A stretch of DNA of 64,000 bases from Coprousia sp963931435 (GCA_963931435.1 OZ007012.1:2232001-2296000), one strand, 5' to 3'; positions 24,791 through 37,710 are shown, counted from the first letter of the stretch. The notes: a model not told the origin generated them from the sequence alone. Made by a program: numbers and translations.

Positions 24791-25195
24791 TCAGGCGGCG
24801 TGCTCGGCCTCCGTCACGCACTCGTTCTTGAGGGTGCCCACGAGCTGCTGCAACGCATCGATGACATGCGGGCGGATGTCGCCGCCCACCAGCACCAGCA
24901 TGATGTCGTCGCCCACCGAGAGCTCGCCCTCGTTGAGCCAGACGCGCACGTAGAAGATGCCCGGCAGCCCGCGCGCCGTCTCGATGGCGGCATCCACCTT
25001 GGCCTGGTCGAACCCGAAGGTCAAGCCGCCCACGCGACCATCCGCCTCGACGCCGCCGTCTATCCCGCGCACGTGCGCCTTGGGCGTCTCGCGCACCACG
25101 CCGTTGTGCGCGAGGTACATGCCGCAGCGCGCCGCCGAAGGATCCGCCTTCGCCTCGCGCATCCACTCGTCGATAGAGGGCATCTCATATGCCAT
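24791..25195 (-). CDS. MoaE-like molybdopterin synthase subunit family protein
   Basis: A 134-residue protein: MPSIDEWMREAKADPSAARCGMYLAHNGVVRETPKAHVRG, then KVDAAIETARGLPGIFYVRVWLNEGELSVGDDIMLVLVGGDIRPHVIDAL. The second half resembles the core of MoaE, the large subunit of molybdopterin synthase, which transfers sulfur to precursor Z. The protein is short and no other moa/moe gene is in the window, so activity is uncertain. GGGAG precedes the ATG. It ends with an acidic tail. Confidence 0.65.
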   Translation of the reverse strand: MAYEMPSIDEWMREAKADPSAARCGMYLAHNGVVRETPKAHVRGIDGGVEADGRVGGLTFGFDQAKVDAAIETARGLPGIFYVRVWLNEGELSVGDDIMLVLVGGDIRPHVIDALQQLVGTLKNECVTEAEHAA

Positions 25196-25230
25196 GACTG
25201 CTCCCGTCTTCCGCGTATCGTGTTCACAAC

Positions 25231-25268
25231 AAAAAAGGCGGCGGGTTTCGCGTGAAACGCCGCCGCCC
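25231..25268 (-). terminator. Rho-independent terminator of the sortase gene
   Basis: A 13-14-bp stem (about 25237-25268, one bulge), followed on the minus strand by six T (25231-25236), 13 bases after the sortase stop. Confidence 0.85.
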
Positions 25269-25280
25269 GTCCCGTACGGT

Positions 25281-26585
25281 CTATGCGCCCGCAGGCGACA
25301 CCGTGGGCGTCTCCTCCTCGATCGTGAGTACCATCACGGTTCGGTCCGCCGTGGGGATCTCGCTGCTGCATGTGATGAGCGAGAGCACCTGCGTCGCGGA
25401 GGCGATGCGCTCGGTCGCGTCCGACACCTGCGCCTTGGCATGCCCGAGCATGTCGTTCAGGTAATCCGTCAGCGTGAGCGCATCCGAGAAGTTCGCGCGC
25501 CGCGCATCGGTGTAGGTATCCTGCACCACCGAGGTCATGAGCGGCCGGCAGCGATACGTGGTCTCGGGCGTGATGTAGTACACGTCCCCGATGGCGTCGA
25601 ACGCGTCCTGGCTGGTGGTGTCGTCAATCTCGTAGAACATGGTGCGGTTGTTCATGTGGTGTCCATAGAGCGTGGTCTGCTGGTCCACCATGCCCGGCGC
25701 CGTGTCGTCGGTGTCCAGGAAGATCGAGCCCGATGCGTTCGAGGTGCCGTCGAACAGCCGGTTGAGGTAGGTGCTGTTGTCATCCCCCTGCACGACGGGG
25801 TAGTTGATGCTCGTGCCCGGCACGTAGATCCACGCCACGACATCGGGGTTGATCTCCTGCAGAGCGGCGAAATCCACCACCGGGATGCCCGAGCCCTCGG
25901 AATCGCTCACCGGGGCGTACTCCTCCAGCTTGTCATAGGTCTCGACGGCCTGCTGGTAGCCCAGCATGGCGCTGAGGAAGATGCCTCCTGCAGCGAGCAG
26001 AAGCGCCACGCCCACCACGATGAGCGCGATGGGCAGGATGCGGCGTCGGCGCGGGGGCTTGCCGCCGTCCCCCGTCAACCCGGAGCGGCCGACCGCGCGA
26101 GGCGGAACCACGCCGCCGGAGGAGCCTCCTGCGGATGGCGCCGCATGCGAGCGGGGCGCTGCGGGCCGCACCCCCTGCGCCGTCATGGATGATGAGGCCA
26201 CGCGCCCGTCTCGCGCGAACCGGCGCCCCTCCGAGGTTCCCGGCGCCGCGCTGGAAGGCGCTTGGGCAGTGGATTCCGGCCGGGCCGCGGGTCGGTCGGA
26301 CGCGAAACGCGTGCCCGCAGAGCGCACCGAGGCGGAAGACGACGAACGGGAGACGAAGCGATGCGGGGACGCAGCGGACGATCCAGCCGATGCGGCAGGC
26401 GCAGCATGGGAACCGGATGGAGCCGCCGCCCGCATGTGGGATCCATGCGCGTCCGCCGTATGCCGCACTGGACCGGCGGCGTCGCCCGTGGTGTGACGCG
26501 CCGAGCCCGCAGCGCCGGTCGCGGCGCCTGGCGCCGACGCCACGTCACCGGGCTTCTTGAAGCGCTTGCCTTGATATTCAGCCAT
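25281..26585 (-). CDS. Class B sortase with long disordered N-terminus
   Basis: A 434-residue transpeptidase. The sortase domain (about 225-425) has the catalytic His in TTLYGHHMNNRTMF (309/310), Cys406 in SLITCSSE and Arg415 in TADRTVMVL, and the helix insertion expected of class B. Residues 1-182 are low-complexity (Ser, Ala, Pro, Arg), and one transmembrane helix (about 183-208) anchors it, so that long part would be cytoplasmic, unusually long for a sortase. It starts 11 bases after the purE stop, so it may be cotranscribed with purE. It is a candidate for anchoring the giant surface protein encoded at 38365-50407, although class B enzymes normally prefer other signals. Confidence 0.9.
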   Translation of the reverse strand: MAEYQGKRFKKPGDVASAPGAATGAAGSARHTTGDAAGPVRHTADAHGSHMRAAAPSGSHAAPAASAGSSAASPHRFVSRSSSSASVRSAGTRFASDRPAARPESTAQAPSSAAPGTSEGRRFARDGRVASSSMTAQGVRPAAPRSHAAPSAGGSSGGVVPPRAVGRSGLTGDGGKPPRRRRILPIALIVVGVALLLAAGGIFLSAMLGYQQAVETYDKLEEYAPVSDSEGSGIPVVDFAALQEINPDVVAWIYVPGTSINYPVVQGDDNSTYLNRLFDGTSNASGSIFLDTDDTAPGMVDQQTTLYGHHMNNRTMFYEIDDTTSQDAFDAIGDVYYITPETTYRCRPLMTSVVQDTYTDARRANFSDALTLTDYLNDMLGHAKAQVSDATERIASATQVLSLITCSSEIPTADRTVMVLTIEEETPTVSPAGA

Positions 26586-26596
26586 GGGCCCTCCGC

Positions 26597-27067
26597 TTAT
26601 GCCTCGGCCATCTCCTGCTTCATCTTCACGATGGCATCACGGTACTCGGGCATGGTGGCTCCCAGGATCTGCGTGGCGTAGATGGCGGCGTTCTTGGCGC
26701 CGTTGATGGCGACGCACGCCACCGGCACGCCCGAGGGCATCTGCACCATGGAGAGCAGCGAGTCCATGCCGCCCAGGTCGCTCGTCTTCATGGGCACGCC
26801 CACCACGGGCAGCGGCGTGAACGCAGCCACCACGCCGCCCAGATGCGCGGCCTTGCCGGCGGCGGCGATGATCACCTTGATGCCGCGCTCGGCAGCCGAG
26901 CCGGCCCACTCGTGCACCTTGTCGGGCGTGCGGTGCGCGCTCGCGATCACCAGCTCATAGGGCACGCCGAGCGCATCCAGCTCGGCCGTGCACGCCTCCA
27001 TGGTGGGGAGATCGGATTTGGAACCCATGATGATGCCCACAAGCGGGGTCTTCTCGGTATCTGCCAT
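26597..27067 (-). CDS. purE: N5-carboxyaminoimidazole ribonucleotide mutase
   Basis: A 156-residue class I PurE, which moves the carboxyl group of N5-CAIR to give CAIR. GIIMGSKSDLPTM, ASAHRTPDKVHEW, AAAGKAAHLGGVVA and the C-terminal NAAIYATQILG are all present. The GSKSD and SAHR motifs support class I, which needs PurK; no purK is in the window. AAGGAG precedes ATG 27067. Confidence 0.95.
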   Translation of the reverse strand: MADTEKTPLVGIIMGSKSDLPTMEACTAELDALGVPYELVIASAHRTPDKVHEWAGSAAERGIKVIIAAAGKAAHLGGVVAAFTPLPVVGVPMKTSDLGGMDSLLSMVQMPSGVPVACVAINGAKNAAIYATQILGATMPEYRDAIVKMKQEMAEA

Positions 27068-27279
27068 GTGCGCTCCTTGGTCTCGGTTGCGCCGCGCTCG
27101 CTGCACGACGCCTACCAGTATACCTGCGCCACGGGTCACCCACCGCAGAGACGCCCTCCCGACCGAAACGCTTACACGGCGGAAGCGGATGGTTGCGCGG
27201 CGCGCTCATCGAGGCCGCAACGGGAGATCGCCGTCAAGGGGCGAGGCACGCGAGGGGCACGACGAAAACGCCGTATGGG

Positions 27280-27325
27280 AGTTGGACCATTTTGAGTTTG
27301 GCAGTTGGACCGTTTTCTGTTTTGC
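27280..27325. repeat. 23-bp imperfect tandem repeat
   Basis: AGTTGGACCATTTTGAGTTT plus GGC (27280-27302), then AGTTGGACCGTTTTCTGTTT plus TGC (27303-27325), then a partial third unit AATTGG. Noticeably less G+C than the surroundings. Confidence 0.7.
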
Positions 27326-27360
27326 AATTGGTCGCAGCCCGCAACGCGCGGGCGCCGATA

Positions 27361-27398
27361 GCAAACGCCCCCGTATCCGGCGACCGGATGCGGGGGCG
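27361..27398 (-). terminator. Terminator of carAB
   Basis: 15-bp arms (27366-27380 and 27384-27398, one mismatch) with a 3-base loop; TTTGC follows on the minus strand. 61 bases after the carB stop. Confidence 0.7.
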
Positions 27399-27458
27399 CG
27401 ATGGGGGCGGGGGGGGCGACGGCGCCGGCCGGGCCGCAGGCCGCGCGGGTTGCGAGGC

Positions 27459-30800
<3,342 letters not shown>

Positions 30801-30803
30801 GGT

Positions 30804-32282
30804 CTAGTTCTCCTCCTCTGCGAACTTCCACCCGGCGAGGCGGTCCTTCGAGATGTCGATGTTCAGGTAGTCCGCATCGCCGTCCATGAGCCGGGCGAAC
30901 GCGGTGAACAGGTAGTGCGCGTCGGTGGGGCCGGGCGAGGCCTCGGGGTGGTATTGCACCGAGAAGCACGGCTGGTCGAGCAGCTGGATGCCTTCGGCGG
31001 TGCCGTCGTTGAGGTTGACGTGCGTGAGGCGGATGCGGCCGAAGCGCTCGTTCTCCACCACGGGGGCGACCCCGCGCTCCACCCAGAAGCGCAGGTCGGC
31101 TGTGGCGGGGGTGCCATCCGGGCCGAGCGGGTGCTCGGCGACGCCGCCCGAGAGCTCGGGCACGAGCGCGCCCAGGCTCGGGAACACGAGACCGAAGCCG
31201 TGGTTCTGCGCGGTGATCTCCACGCGACGGGTGAGCAGGTTCATGACCGGCTGGTTGCCGCCGCGGTGACCGAACTTGAGCTTCTCCATCTGGGCGCCGC
31301 AGGCGAGGCTGATCATCTGGTGCCCCAGGCAGATGCCGAAGATGGGCACCTTGCCGATCAGCTTCTGCACCTGCGCATAGGTCTCCTCCACGGCGTCCGG
31401 GTCACCGGGACCGTTGGAGAGGAACACGCCGTCCGGCGCGCCGCCGTCCTCGCCCATCGCGAGGACGTCCTCGGCCGGGGTGTTCCACGGCACCAGCGTG
31501 ACCTCGCAGCCGGCACGGACGAGCCCCTCGAGGATGCCGCGCTTGATGCCGCAGTCGTAGGCCACCACGCGATGGCGCGCGGGAGCCGGATCGGCGGAGG
31601 CGAAGGAGTGCTGCGCGGGCAGGTCGGCGGCGCTATAGGAGCGCGCGGAGGCACGACTCACCGTCTCGACCAGGTTGGTGCCCACCAGATCGGGCGCCTC
31701 GTCCATGAGGCGGACGAGCTCCTCGGGCTCGAACACCTCGGTGGAGATGATGCCCTTCTGGGCTCCGTTGTCGCGCAGGTGGCGCACCAGCGCGCGGGTG
31801 TCGATGCCCTCGATGGCAACGATCCCCTCGCCCGCCAGGTAGTCGGGCAGGCTCTGGGCGCTGCGCCAATTGGAGGGCGTGTAGCACATGTCGTGCACGA
31901 TCATGCCGCGCAGCGCCGGATGCGTGGGTGCGTCATCGGCGCCCAGGGCCGACTGCGTGTCGGCGGGATCGATGCCGTAGTTGCCGATCTGCGGGTAGGT
32001 CATGGTGACGATCTGGCCGGCGTACGAGGGATCGGTCAGCACCTCGAAATACCCCTCGAGCGAGGTGTTGAAGCACACCTCGCCCACCGCCGTGCCCGCG
32101 GCACCGCAGGCGCGGCCGTAGAACATCGTGCCGTCAGCCAGCATGAGGATGCCGGGCGCCGTGGATTTCTTTGTAGTACGGGAAAGCATGCGCTGCGCCA
32201 GCTCGCTGGGGGCAGCGCTGCGAGCCGCGCGGCTCGCGGGGGCGGGACGAACCTGGTCGTCCCCGGCAATGGTGTGCGCCAT
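30804..32282 (-). CDS. carA: Carbamoyl-phosphate synthase small subunit, extended form
   Basis: The glutaminase subunit. The N-terminal domain starts at GILMLADGTMFYGRACG, and the class I amidotransferase domain has FLSNGPGDPDAV, FGICLGHQMISLACG (nucleophile Cys) and SVQYHPEASPGPTDA (His and Glu). At 492 residues it exceeds the usual 360-390: about 45 residues precede the CarA domain, and an insertion (about 40 residues, PLGPDGTPATADLRFWVERG) sits before LTHVNLNDGTAEG. ATG 32282 follows GGAAGGAG; an in-frame ATG 17 codons further up is less well supported. Confidence 0.95.
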   Translation of the reverse strand: MAHTIAGDDQVRPAPASRAARSAAPSELAQRMLSRTTKKSTAPGILMLADGTMFYGRACGAAGTAVGEVCFNTSLEGYFEVLTDPSYAGQIVTMTYPQIGNYGIDPADTQSALGADDAPTHPALRGMIVHDMCYTPSNWRSAQSLPDYLAGEGIVAIEGIDTRALVRHLRDNGAQKGIISTEVFEPEELVRLMDEAPDLVGTNLVETVSRASARSYSAADLPAQHSFASADPAPARHRVVAYDCGIKRGILEGLVRAGCEVTLVPWNTPAEDVLAMGEDGGAPDGVFLSNGPGDPDAVEETYAQVQKLIGKVPIFGICLGHQMISLACGAQMEKLKFGHRGGNQPVMNLLTRRVEITAQNHGFGLVFPSLGALVPELSGGVAEHPLGPDGTPATADLRFWVERGVAPVVENERFGRIRLTHVNLNDGTAEGIQLLDQPCFSVQYHPEASPGPTDAHYLFTAFARLMDGDADYLNIDISKDRLAGWKFAEEEN

Positions 32283-32569
32283 ATGCACTCCTTCCCGGTC
32301 TCGCCGGACCGGATTAAAGGTGGATTGGGCCACACCCTATTGTAAACCCGTCAAGGAGGGCGCGGGCGCCAGAACAGCGCGCGCCCATGAAGATGACGGG
32401 AGTTGCCGCCGAAGCGGCCCCTCCCCGTTGCGTCAGCGTGAGGAACCGGGGCCGCCGGCACCATCGAGCGCTTCAAGGCGCGCACGGTTGCGGCGGACGT
32501 TCACACGCGTACGCCTGCATCGGCGCTCCCGCCCCATAGCCCACGCGGTTGCGACGGGCCCCTCAGCTG

Positions 32570-33433
32570 TCAGTAGCTCCAGCTATCGGACCAGAAGTAC
32601 CAGCTGCCATCGATCCGTATCACCGAGGCGTCCGTGTCACCCGCCGTCTGGGACTCGGTGGTGCCCGCCGGCGTGCCGTACAGATCCTCCAGAAGCGTCA
32701 TGGTTATGTCCATGTCTATCTCGTAGCCCGCATCGGCCTGGATGTCGAGGCCCAGGCTGTCGAGGCGGTAGTTGATGTCGTACAGATCGTCCTCGTCGAG
32801 CGCAGGGCCCGGGTACAGATCCAGATCGAGCTCCACGTAGTCCATAAGCCCACCGAGCGCGGAGAGCCCGCTGGAGACGCCGGAGATGTCCTCGGCAAGG
32901 TCGTCGCGCGAGGCGTAGCCCTCGTACGCCATCATGGCGCTCACCACGTCGGGATGCGACAGGTCGATGTACCGGTTGATGTAGTCCTCCGTCGCGGACG
33001 CATCCATGCCCTCGTCGAACACGCGCTGGGTCGCCTCGGTCAGCTGGTCGCACACCGCCTCGGGCGTGGCGTTGCCGCGCGCGCCGCAGAATGTGAAGAA
33101 CAGCAGCGCCGCCAACGCGAGGACGAGCACGCCGACGCCCGCGACGATGCCCACCACGGCGCCCTTGCCCAAGCCCTTCTTGGGCGCCGGCCCGTTCCAG
33201 GGGTTCTGAGGGGCCTGTGCATCATAGCCGGGCTGGGCGGCCCCGGGCTGCGGAGCGGCCGCGCCGCCCGGCTGCGGCGGCATGCCGGCCGGGGCCGGCT
33301 GCGTCGGGGCCGCACCCGCAGGCGCCTCTCCGTCCGGCATGGGCGGCGCCGGCGGACGGGTCAGCTCGTTGCCGCAGTTCACGCAGAACCGCGCCTCATC
33401 AGGATTCGATGCACCGCATTTGGGACAAAACAT
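32570..33433 (-). CDS. Zinc-ribbon membrane protein, unknown function
   Basis: A 287-residue protein. It starts with a zinc ribbon (MFCPKCGASNPDEARFCVNCG), followed by a Pro/Ala/Gly-rich linker of about 70 residues, a transmembrane helix (GAVVGIVAGVGVLVLALAALLFF) and an extracytoplasmic domain of about 165 residues rich in Asp, ending in DGSWYFWSDSWSY. This is the layout of many zinc-ribbon-anchored proteins of Gram-positive bacteria; no function is known for it. It is divergent from the pyridoxamine kinase gene. Confidence 0.75.
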   Translation of the reverse strand: MFCPKCGASNPDEARFCVNCGNELTRPPAPPMPDGEAPAGAAPTQPAPAGMPPQPGGAAAPQPGAAQPGYDAQAPQNPWNGPAPKKGLGKGAVVGIVAGVGVLVLALAALLFFTFCGARGNATPEAVCDQLTEATQRVFDEGMDASATEDYINRYIDLSHPDVVSAMMAYEGYASRDDLAEDISGVSSGLSALGGLMDYVELDLDLYPGPALDEDDLYDINYRLDSLGLDIQADAGYEIDMDITMTLLEDLYGTPAGTTESQTAGDTDASVIRIDGSWYFWSDSWSY

Positions 33434-33681
33434 CTCGCGCCCTTTCTCCCCCAGACGCCCGCCCGCTGCACGGTGGGCGCTCCTTATGCTCGCGTTCCAC
33501 TATAACCGCTCGGCCGGACGCGCACGGCGCCGCACCCGCGAGCGCGCTCGAAAGCCCCGCCAAAGCGCGGCATCAAGATGCTCCATGTAAACGATCAGCT
33601 CCACCACACAAACGCCATGGCGACGTATTAAGCTGTTGGCTCGCACGCTGGTCCATAAGTCCGCGGAAGAAAGAAGGATCC

Positions 33682-34584
33682 ATGTCCAACCAAATCACCA
33701 GCACCCGTATGCCCCAAGCGCCCCTTTACGAGCGCCAGGGGGAGTACATCCCGCGCATCGCCGCCGTGCACGACCTGTGCGGCTACGGCAAGTGCTCGCT
33801 CGGCGTCGCCATCCCCGTCCTCTCGGCGGCAGGGTGCGATGTGTGCCCCGTGCCCACTGGCCTTTTCTCCAGCCACACCGCCTTCCCGGGTTGGTACATG
33901 CATGATACGACCGACATCCTGCCCGACTACCTCGAGGCCTGGAAGGGCATCGACGTCGATATCGACGCCGTGTACTCGGGCTTTCTGGGCGCGCCGGCGC
34001 AGGTTGATCTCATCCGCAGCATCTACGCCACCTATCCTGAGGCCCTGCGCGTGGTCGACCCCGTCATGGCCGATCACGGCCAGGTATACGCCACCTACAC
34101 CCCAGAGCTGTGCCAGGCCATGACCGAGCTGGCCGAGGGCGCCGACATCCTCACCCCCAACCTCACCGAGGCCGCCATCATCCTGGGCGAGCCCATCGGC
34201 GAAGCCTGGGGCGGCGAGAACATCTCCGACGAGGAAGCGCGCCGCATGGTGGACGGCCTGCTCGAGAAGGGCACCAAAACCGTGGTGCTCAAGGGCATCC
34301 AGCGCGGAGACGGCCAGATCCGCAACTTCGTGGGTGCACAGGACGGCACGTTCTTCGAGGTCCACAACGAGCTTCTGCCCTACATGCTGCACGGCACCGG
34401 CGACCTGTACTGCTCATGCCTGCTGGCCGCCATCATGGCCGGCCGCACCCTCACCGAGGCCGTGACGTTCGCAGGCGATTTCGTGCACGACGCCATGCGC
34501 GTGTCCGCCGCCCAGCCGCACTTCCAGGAGCGCGGCGTCAGCTTCGAGCCGCTGCTCGGCCGCGTCGCGGCGCTGCTCGACTAG
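33682..34584 (+). CDS. pdxY: Pyridoxamine/pyridoxal kinase
   Basis: A 300-residue ribokinase-family kinase that phosphorylates vitamin B6 vitamers to feed PLP. AAVHDLCGYGKCSLGVAIPVLSAAG at the start, TGLFSSHT, DPVMADHGQVYATY, LTPNLTEAAIILGE and the catalytic HGTGDLYCSCLLA. GAAGGATCC precedes ATG 33682. The only plus-strand gene between 24.3 and 64 kb. Confidence 0.88.
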   Translation: MSNQITSTRMPQAPLYERQGEYIPRIAAVHDLCGYGKCSLGVAIPVLSAAGCDVCPVPTGLFSSHTAFPGWYMHDTTDILPDYLEAWKGIDVDIDAVYSGFLGAPAQVDLIRSIYATYPEALRVVDPVMADHGQVYATYTPELCQAMTELAEGADILTPNLTEAAIILGEPIGEAWGGENISDEEARRMVDGLLEKGTKTVVLKGIQRGDGQIRNFVGAQDGTFFEVHNELLPYMLHGTGDLYCSCLLAAIMAGRTLTEAVTFAGDFVHDAMRVSAAQPHFQERGVSFEPLLGRVAALLD

Positions 34585-34877
34585 CAAGGCGCCACCTGCG
34601 ACGACGCCTTTAAACCGGGCATACTTCCTGTCCTATAAGCCGAAGCCGCCGCATCCCGTACCGTTGGGATGCGGCGGCTTCGGCTTCGATGCCGATGATC
34701 CCGGTTCCGCCGGCGCCGTTGCCAAGAGCGTCCTTCGCAACCCCGGCGCATCCGCAGGCTCCCCTCCGGCAGAAAGCGCCGTCGCGATTCCTGTAGAACC
34801 CACGTCGAGCCCCTGTCGGCCAAGCCCACCCCGGCACCGTCAGAGGCGCCCCGCCGAGCCGTACCTGCACCCGGGCG
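34585..34877. other. Spacer after the pyridoxamine kinase gene
   Basis: 293 bp between convergent genes. Holds the hairpin at 34637-34686; nothing else seen. Confidence 0.6.
34637..34686 (+). terminator. Strong hairpin, probably a terminator
   Basis: 21-bp perfect arms (34637-34657 and 34666-34686; contain GAAGCCGCCGCATCCC) with an 8-base loop, 52 bases after the kinase stop. No T-run follows in either direction, so a two-way terminator is likely but not certain. Confidence 0.55.
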
Positions 34878-35777
34878 TTACTCCGCAGCCGCCTGATCGC
34901 CCTCCGCCGGAGCCTCGGGCTCAACGTCCTCGACCGAGTGCTCGGCCTCGCCGCCCGTGAGCGTCTCCGCACCGGTGAGCGCCTGCTCCAGGTAGCGATC
35001 TTCTGCCTGCGCGTCGGCATCATCCTGGCTGATCGCCGGATCCTCGATGAGGGAGGAGACCGAGTTCACCTGGTCCTGTATGCGCGAGGCGATGTCCTCG
35101 TCGATGCCGATGATGCGCAGCTCCCAGTCGATGTTGCTCGATTGCTCCGACTTGTGCTTGGTCCACACGAACGTGAACACCGTGCGCTCGGTGCCCTTGG
35201 CCGGCACGAGCCCGAACAGCTCGTCCCGCGCGATGTTGCCCTCGCTGTCCAGCACCGCGCTCACGTTGTAGACCACCTGGTTGATGTTGTCGTTCAGCAG
35301 CGCGTTGGTTGCGAGCGCCGCCGCCTGGAGCTGGCTGTTGGAGAAGAGTTCCAGCTCGTTCTCGGCTTCGCGGTCCACCACCGTCACCTCGACCACGCCG
35401 GTGCGCTCGTCGGCCTCGTCCACGGTGAACTCGGCGGGGAACTGCATGAAGCCGTTGCTCCACTCCAGTCCCCCTTCAAGGGCGCTGCCCACTGTGCGCT
35501 CGTTCACGGTCTCAGAGAGGTTCGCGGTGTTGAGGCGCCGGCTCACGCCGTACCAGATCTGCATGCCCAGCACCAAGACCAGCATGAGCAGCAGAAACGC
35601 GATCGACGCCCGCGAGATCTTGCGGTCCACGCGCGAGCCGGACGGGTCGTCGCCGGAAAGCGGATCGATCACGCGCTCGGGTTTGCGCTTCTTGCCCGGA
35701 TCGAGCACGCCGGAATCGTCGAGCTCGGAGAAGAGCTCGGTCACTTCCTTTTCCGTGAGCTGGTGCTTCTTGGACAT
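34878..35777 (-). CDS. Single-pass membrane protein, unknown function
   Basis: A 299-residue protein with a charged cytoplasmic N-terminus (about 57 residues, contains VTELFSELDDSG), one transmembrane helix (ASIAFLLLMLVLVLGMQIWY) and an extracytoplasmic domain of about 220 residues with an acidic tail (EDVEPEAPAEGDQAAAE). I do not recognise the family. GAAGG precedes the ATG. Upstream on the same strand, beyond an unrelated gap, is the ABC exporter. Confidence 0.65.
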   Translation of the reverse strand: MSKKHQLTEKEVTELFSELDDSGVLDPGKKRKPERVIDPLSGDDPSGSRVDRKISRASIAFLLLMLVLVLGMQIWYGVSRRLNTANLSETVNERTVGSALEGGLEWSNGFMQFPAEFTVDEADERTGVVEVTVVDREAENELELFSNSQLQAAALATNALLNDNINQVVYNVSAVLDSEGNIARDELFGLVPAKGTERTVFTFVWTKHKSEQSSNIDWELRIIGIDEDIASRIQDQVNSVSSLIEDPAISQDDADAQAEDRYLEQALTGAETLTGGEAEHSVEDVEPEAPAEGDQAAAE

Positions 35778-35916
35778 CGATCGCCTTCGGGCCTTAACGG
35801 CATGCGAACCGTAGCTTCAAACCATCATCGTGCAGAAACGCCGCCATTATACGAAACCGCGCCGCACGGCTTGTCCGGCGGCGCGAATCCCCATGCAAGA
35901 AGCAGAGCGGCGGCGC

Positions 35917-37710
35917 TTATGCGAGTTCGTGCGCGCGGGCACCCTCGAACTGCATGCGGTAGTAGCGCGCGTAGGTACCGCCGCGCGCCAGCAGCTCCTC
36001 ATGCGTGCCGCGCTCCACCACCCGGCCCGCTTCGACCGTCGCGATCTCGTCGGCACCTTTGATGGTGGACAGGCGGTGTGCGATGATGATGGTGGTGCGA
36101 TCGCGCGCCAGGCGCTCGAGCGATTCCTGAACGGCCTCCTCGCTCTCGTTATCGAGCGCGCTCGTCGCCTCGTCCAGAATCAGGATCTTGGGGTCTTTCA
36201 AGAACACGCGCGCGATGGCGATACGCTGCTTCTGCCCACCCGAAAGCCGGCTGCCGCGCTCGCCCACCACGGTGTCGTAGCCCTCGGGCAACCCCGAGAC
36301 GAAGTCGTCGATATTGGCGCGGCGCGCCGCCTTGCGAATCTCATCGTCGCTCGCACCGGGGCGTCCGTAGGCGATGTTCTCGCGGATGGTCCCGTCGAAC
36401 AAATACACGTCCTGCTGCACCAAGCCGATCGCCTCGCGCAGGCTCTTCTGCGTGACCGAACGCACGTCCTGACCGTCGATGGTGATCGAGCCCGACGCGA
36501 CGTCGTAGAAGCGCGGCAGGAGCGCGCAGGTGGTGGACTTGCCGCCGCCCGACGGCCCTACCAGCGCGATGGTCTCGCCCGGCGCGATCGAGAGGTTCAG
36601 GTGGTCGATGACCGGGCGCTCGGCGCGACGGCCGTCCTCGGAAAGCTCGACATCGTCATAGTTGAAGCACACGTCGCGGTAGGCGATGGCACCGACCGTC
36701 ACCTCGAGCGGGCGCGCGTCGGGCGCGTCCTCAACATCGGGCAGGCTCTGCATGACCTCGTCCATGCGGGCGAAACCGGCGATGGCCTTCTGCACCGTCT
36801 CGGTCGAGTTGACCAGCGTCTCGATGGGCGTGGTGAACAGGCTGATGTACAGGGCGAACGTGGCCATGTCCACCGCGGTCATCTGATGCTGTGCCACCAG
36901 GTAGCCGCCCAGAACCACGATGATGGTGTAGAGCGCTCCGGTCATGAGGGCGCTCGTGGCTTGGTACCCGCCCATCGCATGGTACTGGTCGACCTTGGAG
37001 CCCAGGTAGCGCTCATTGGAGCGGCGGAACTTGGCGCGCTCGGTCTCCTCGTTGGCAAACGACTTCACCACGCGCATACCGGCAAGCGAGTCCTGCAGCT
37101 GCGAGTTGACCTCCGAGATCTTGCGCCGGTTGTCGGCGAACACGGCGCGCATGCGGAAGTTCTGGCGCACCATGATCACCACGAACACCGCCGTGACCGC
37201 CATCATCACGCCCGCGAGCACCGGCGAGATAGTGAACAGGATCACGTAGGCGCCGATGATCTCGACACCGCAGATGATGATCCACTCCGGCACGTGATGC
37301 GCGGCCTCGCAGATATCAAACAAATCGTTGACCACGCGGCTCATCATGTCACCCGAACTCACGCGATCGAAGTAGCTGAACGAGAAGCGCTCGAACTGAT
37401 CGAACAGATCCTCGCGCATGCGCGATTCCATGCGGGCACCCATGATGTGCCCCTGAGCCGATACGAAATAGCGGCAGGCGCACCGCACCAGGTACATCAC
37501 CACAAGGCCCACGGCGATCATGCCCAGCGACGCCATGATTGCTTGGGAGCCCTGCGTGAAGAGGCCGCCCGTCAGAGAGCGCAGGATGCTGGGAAACGCC
37601 AGGTCGATTCCGGCGATAACGAGCGCGCAGACGGTATCGGCTGCGAACAGGCCGCGCTCGGGGCCGTAATAGGACAAGAATCGACGAAACAGGGACCGGG
37701 ACTTGCTCAT
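35917..37710 (-). CDS. ABC exporter (ATP-binding and permease fused)
   Basis: A 597-residue type IV ABC half-transporter. Six transmembrane segments lie in residues about 20-310. The ATPase has Walker A VGPSGGGKST, Q-loop VQQDVYLF, signature LSGGQKQRIAIARV, Walker B ILILDEATSAL and switch IIAHRLSTI. It works as a homodimer or with another half; the substrate is unknown. The chosen start MSKSRSLFRRFLSYYGPERG (37710) has only a weak ribosome binding site; the ORF extends 23 codons upstream. Confidence 0.88.
   Translation of the reverse strand: MSKSRSLFRRFLSYYGPERGLFAADTVCALVIAGIDLAFPSILRSLTGGLFTQGSQAIMASLGMIAVGLVVMYLVRCACRYFVSAQGHIMGARMESRMREDLFDQFERFSFSYFDRVSSGDMMSRVVNDLFDICEAAHHVPEWIIICGVEIIGAYVILFTISPVLAGVMMAVTAVFVVIMVRQNFRMRAVFADNRRKISEVNSQLQDSLAGMRVVKSFANEETERAKFRRSNERYLGSKVDQYHAMGGYQATSALMTGALYTIIVVLGGYLVAQHQMTAVDMATFALYISLFTTPIETLVNSTETVQKAIAGFARMDEVMQSLPDVEDAPDARPLEVTVGAIAYRDVCFNYDDVELSEDGRRAERPVIDHLNLSIAPGETIALVGPSGGGKSTTCALLPRFYDVASGSITIDGQDVRSVTQKSLREAIGLVQQDVYLFDGTIRENIAYGRPGASDDEIRKAARRANIDDFVSGLPEGYDTVVGERGSRLSGGQKQRIAIARVFLKDPKILILDEATSALDNESEEAVQESLERLARDRTTIIIAHRLSTIKGADEIATVEAGRVVERGTHEELLARGGTYARYYRMQFEGARAHELA

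Larger units (their letters stand above)
27068..27458. other. Intergenic region between carB and purE
   Basis: 391 bp with a short tandem repeat (27280-27325), the carB terminator hairpin (27361-27398) and a G-rich stretch near 27400-27420. No gene seen. Confidence 0.7.
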
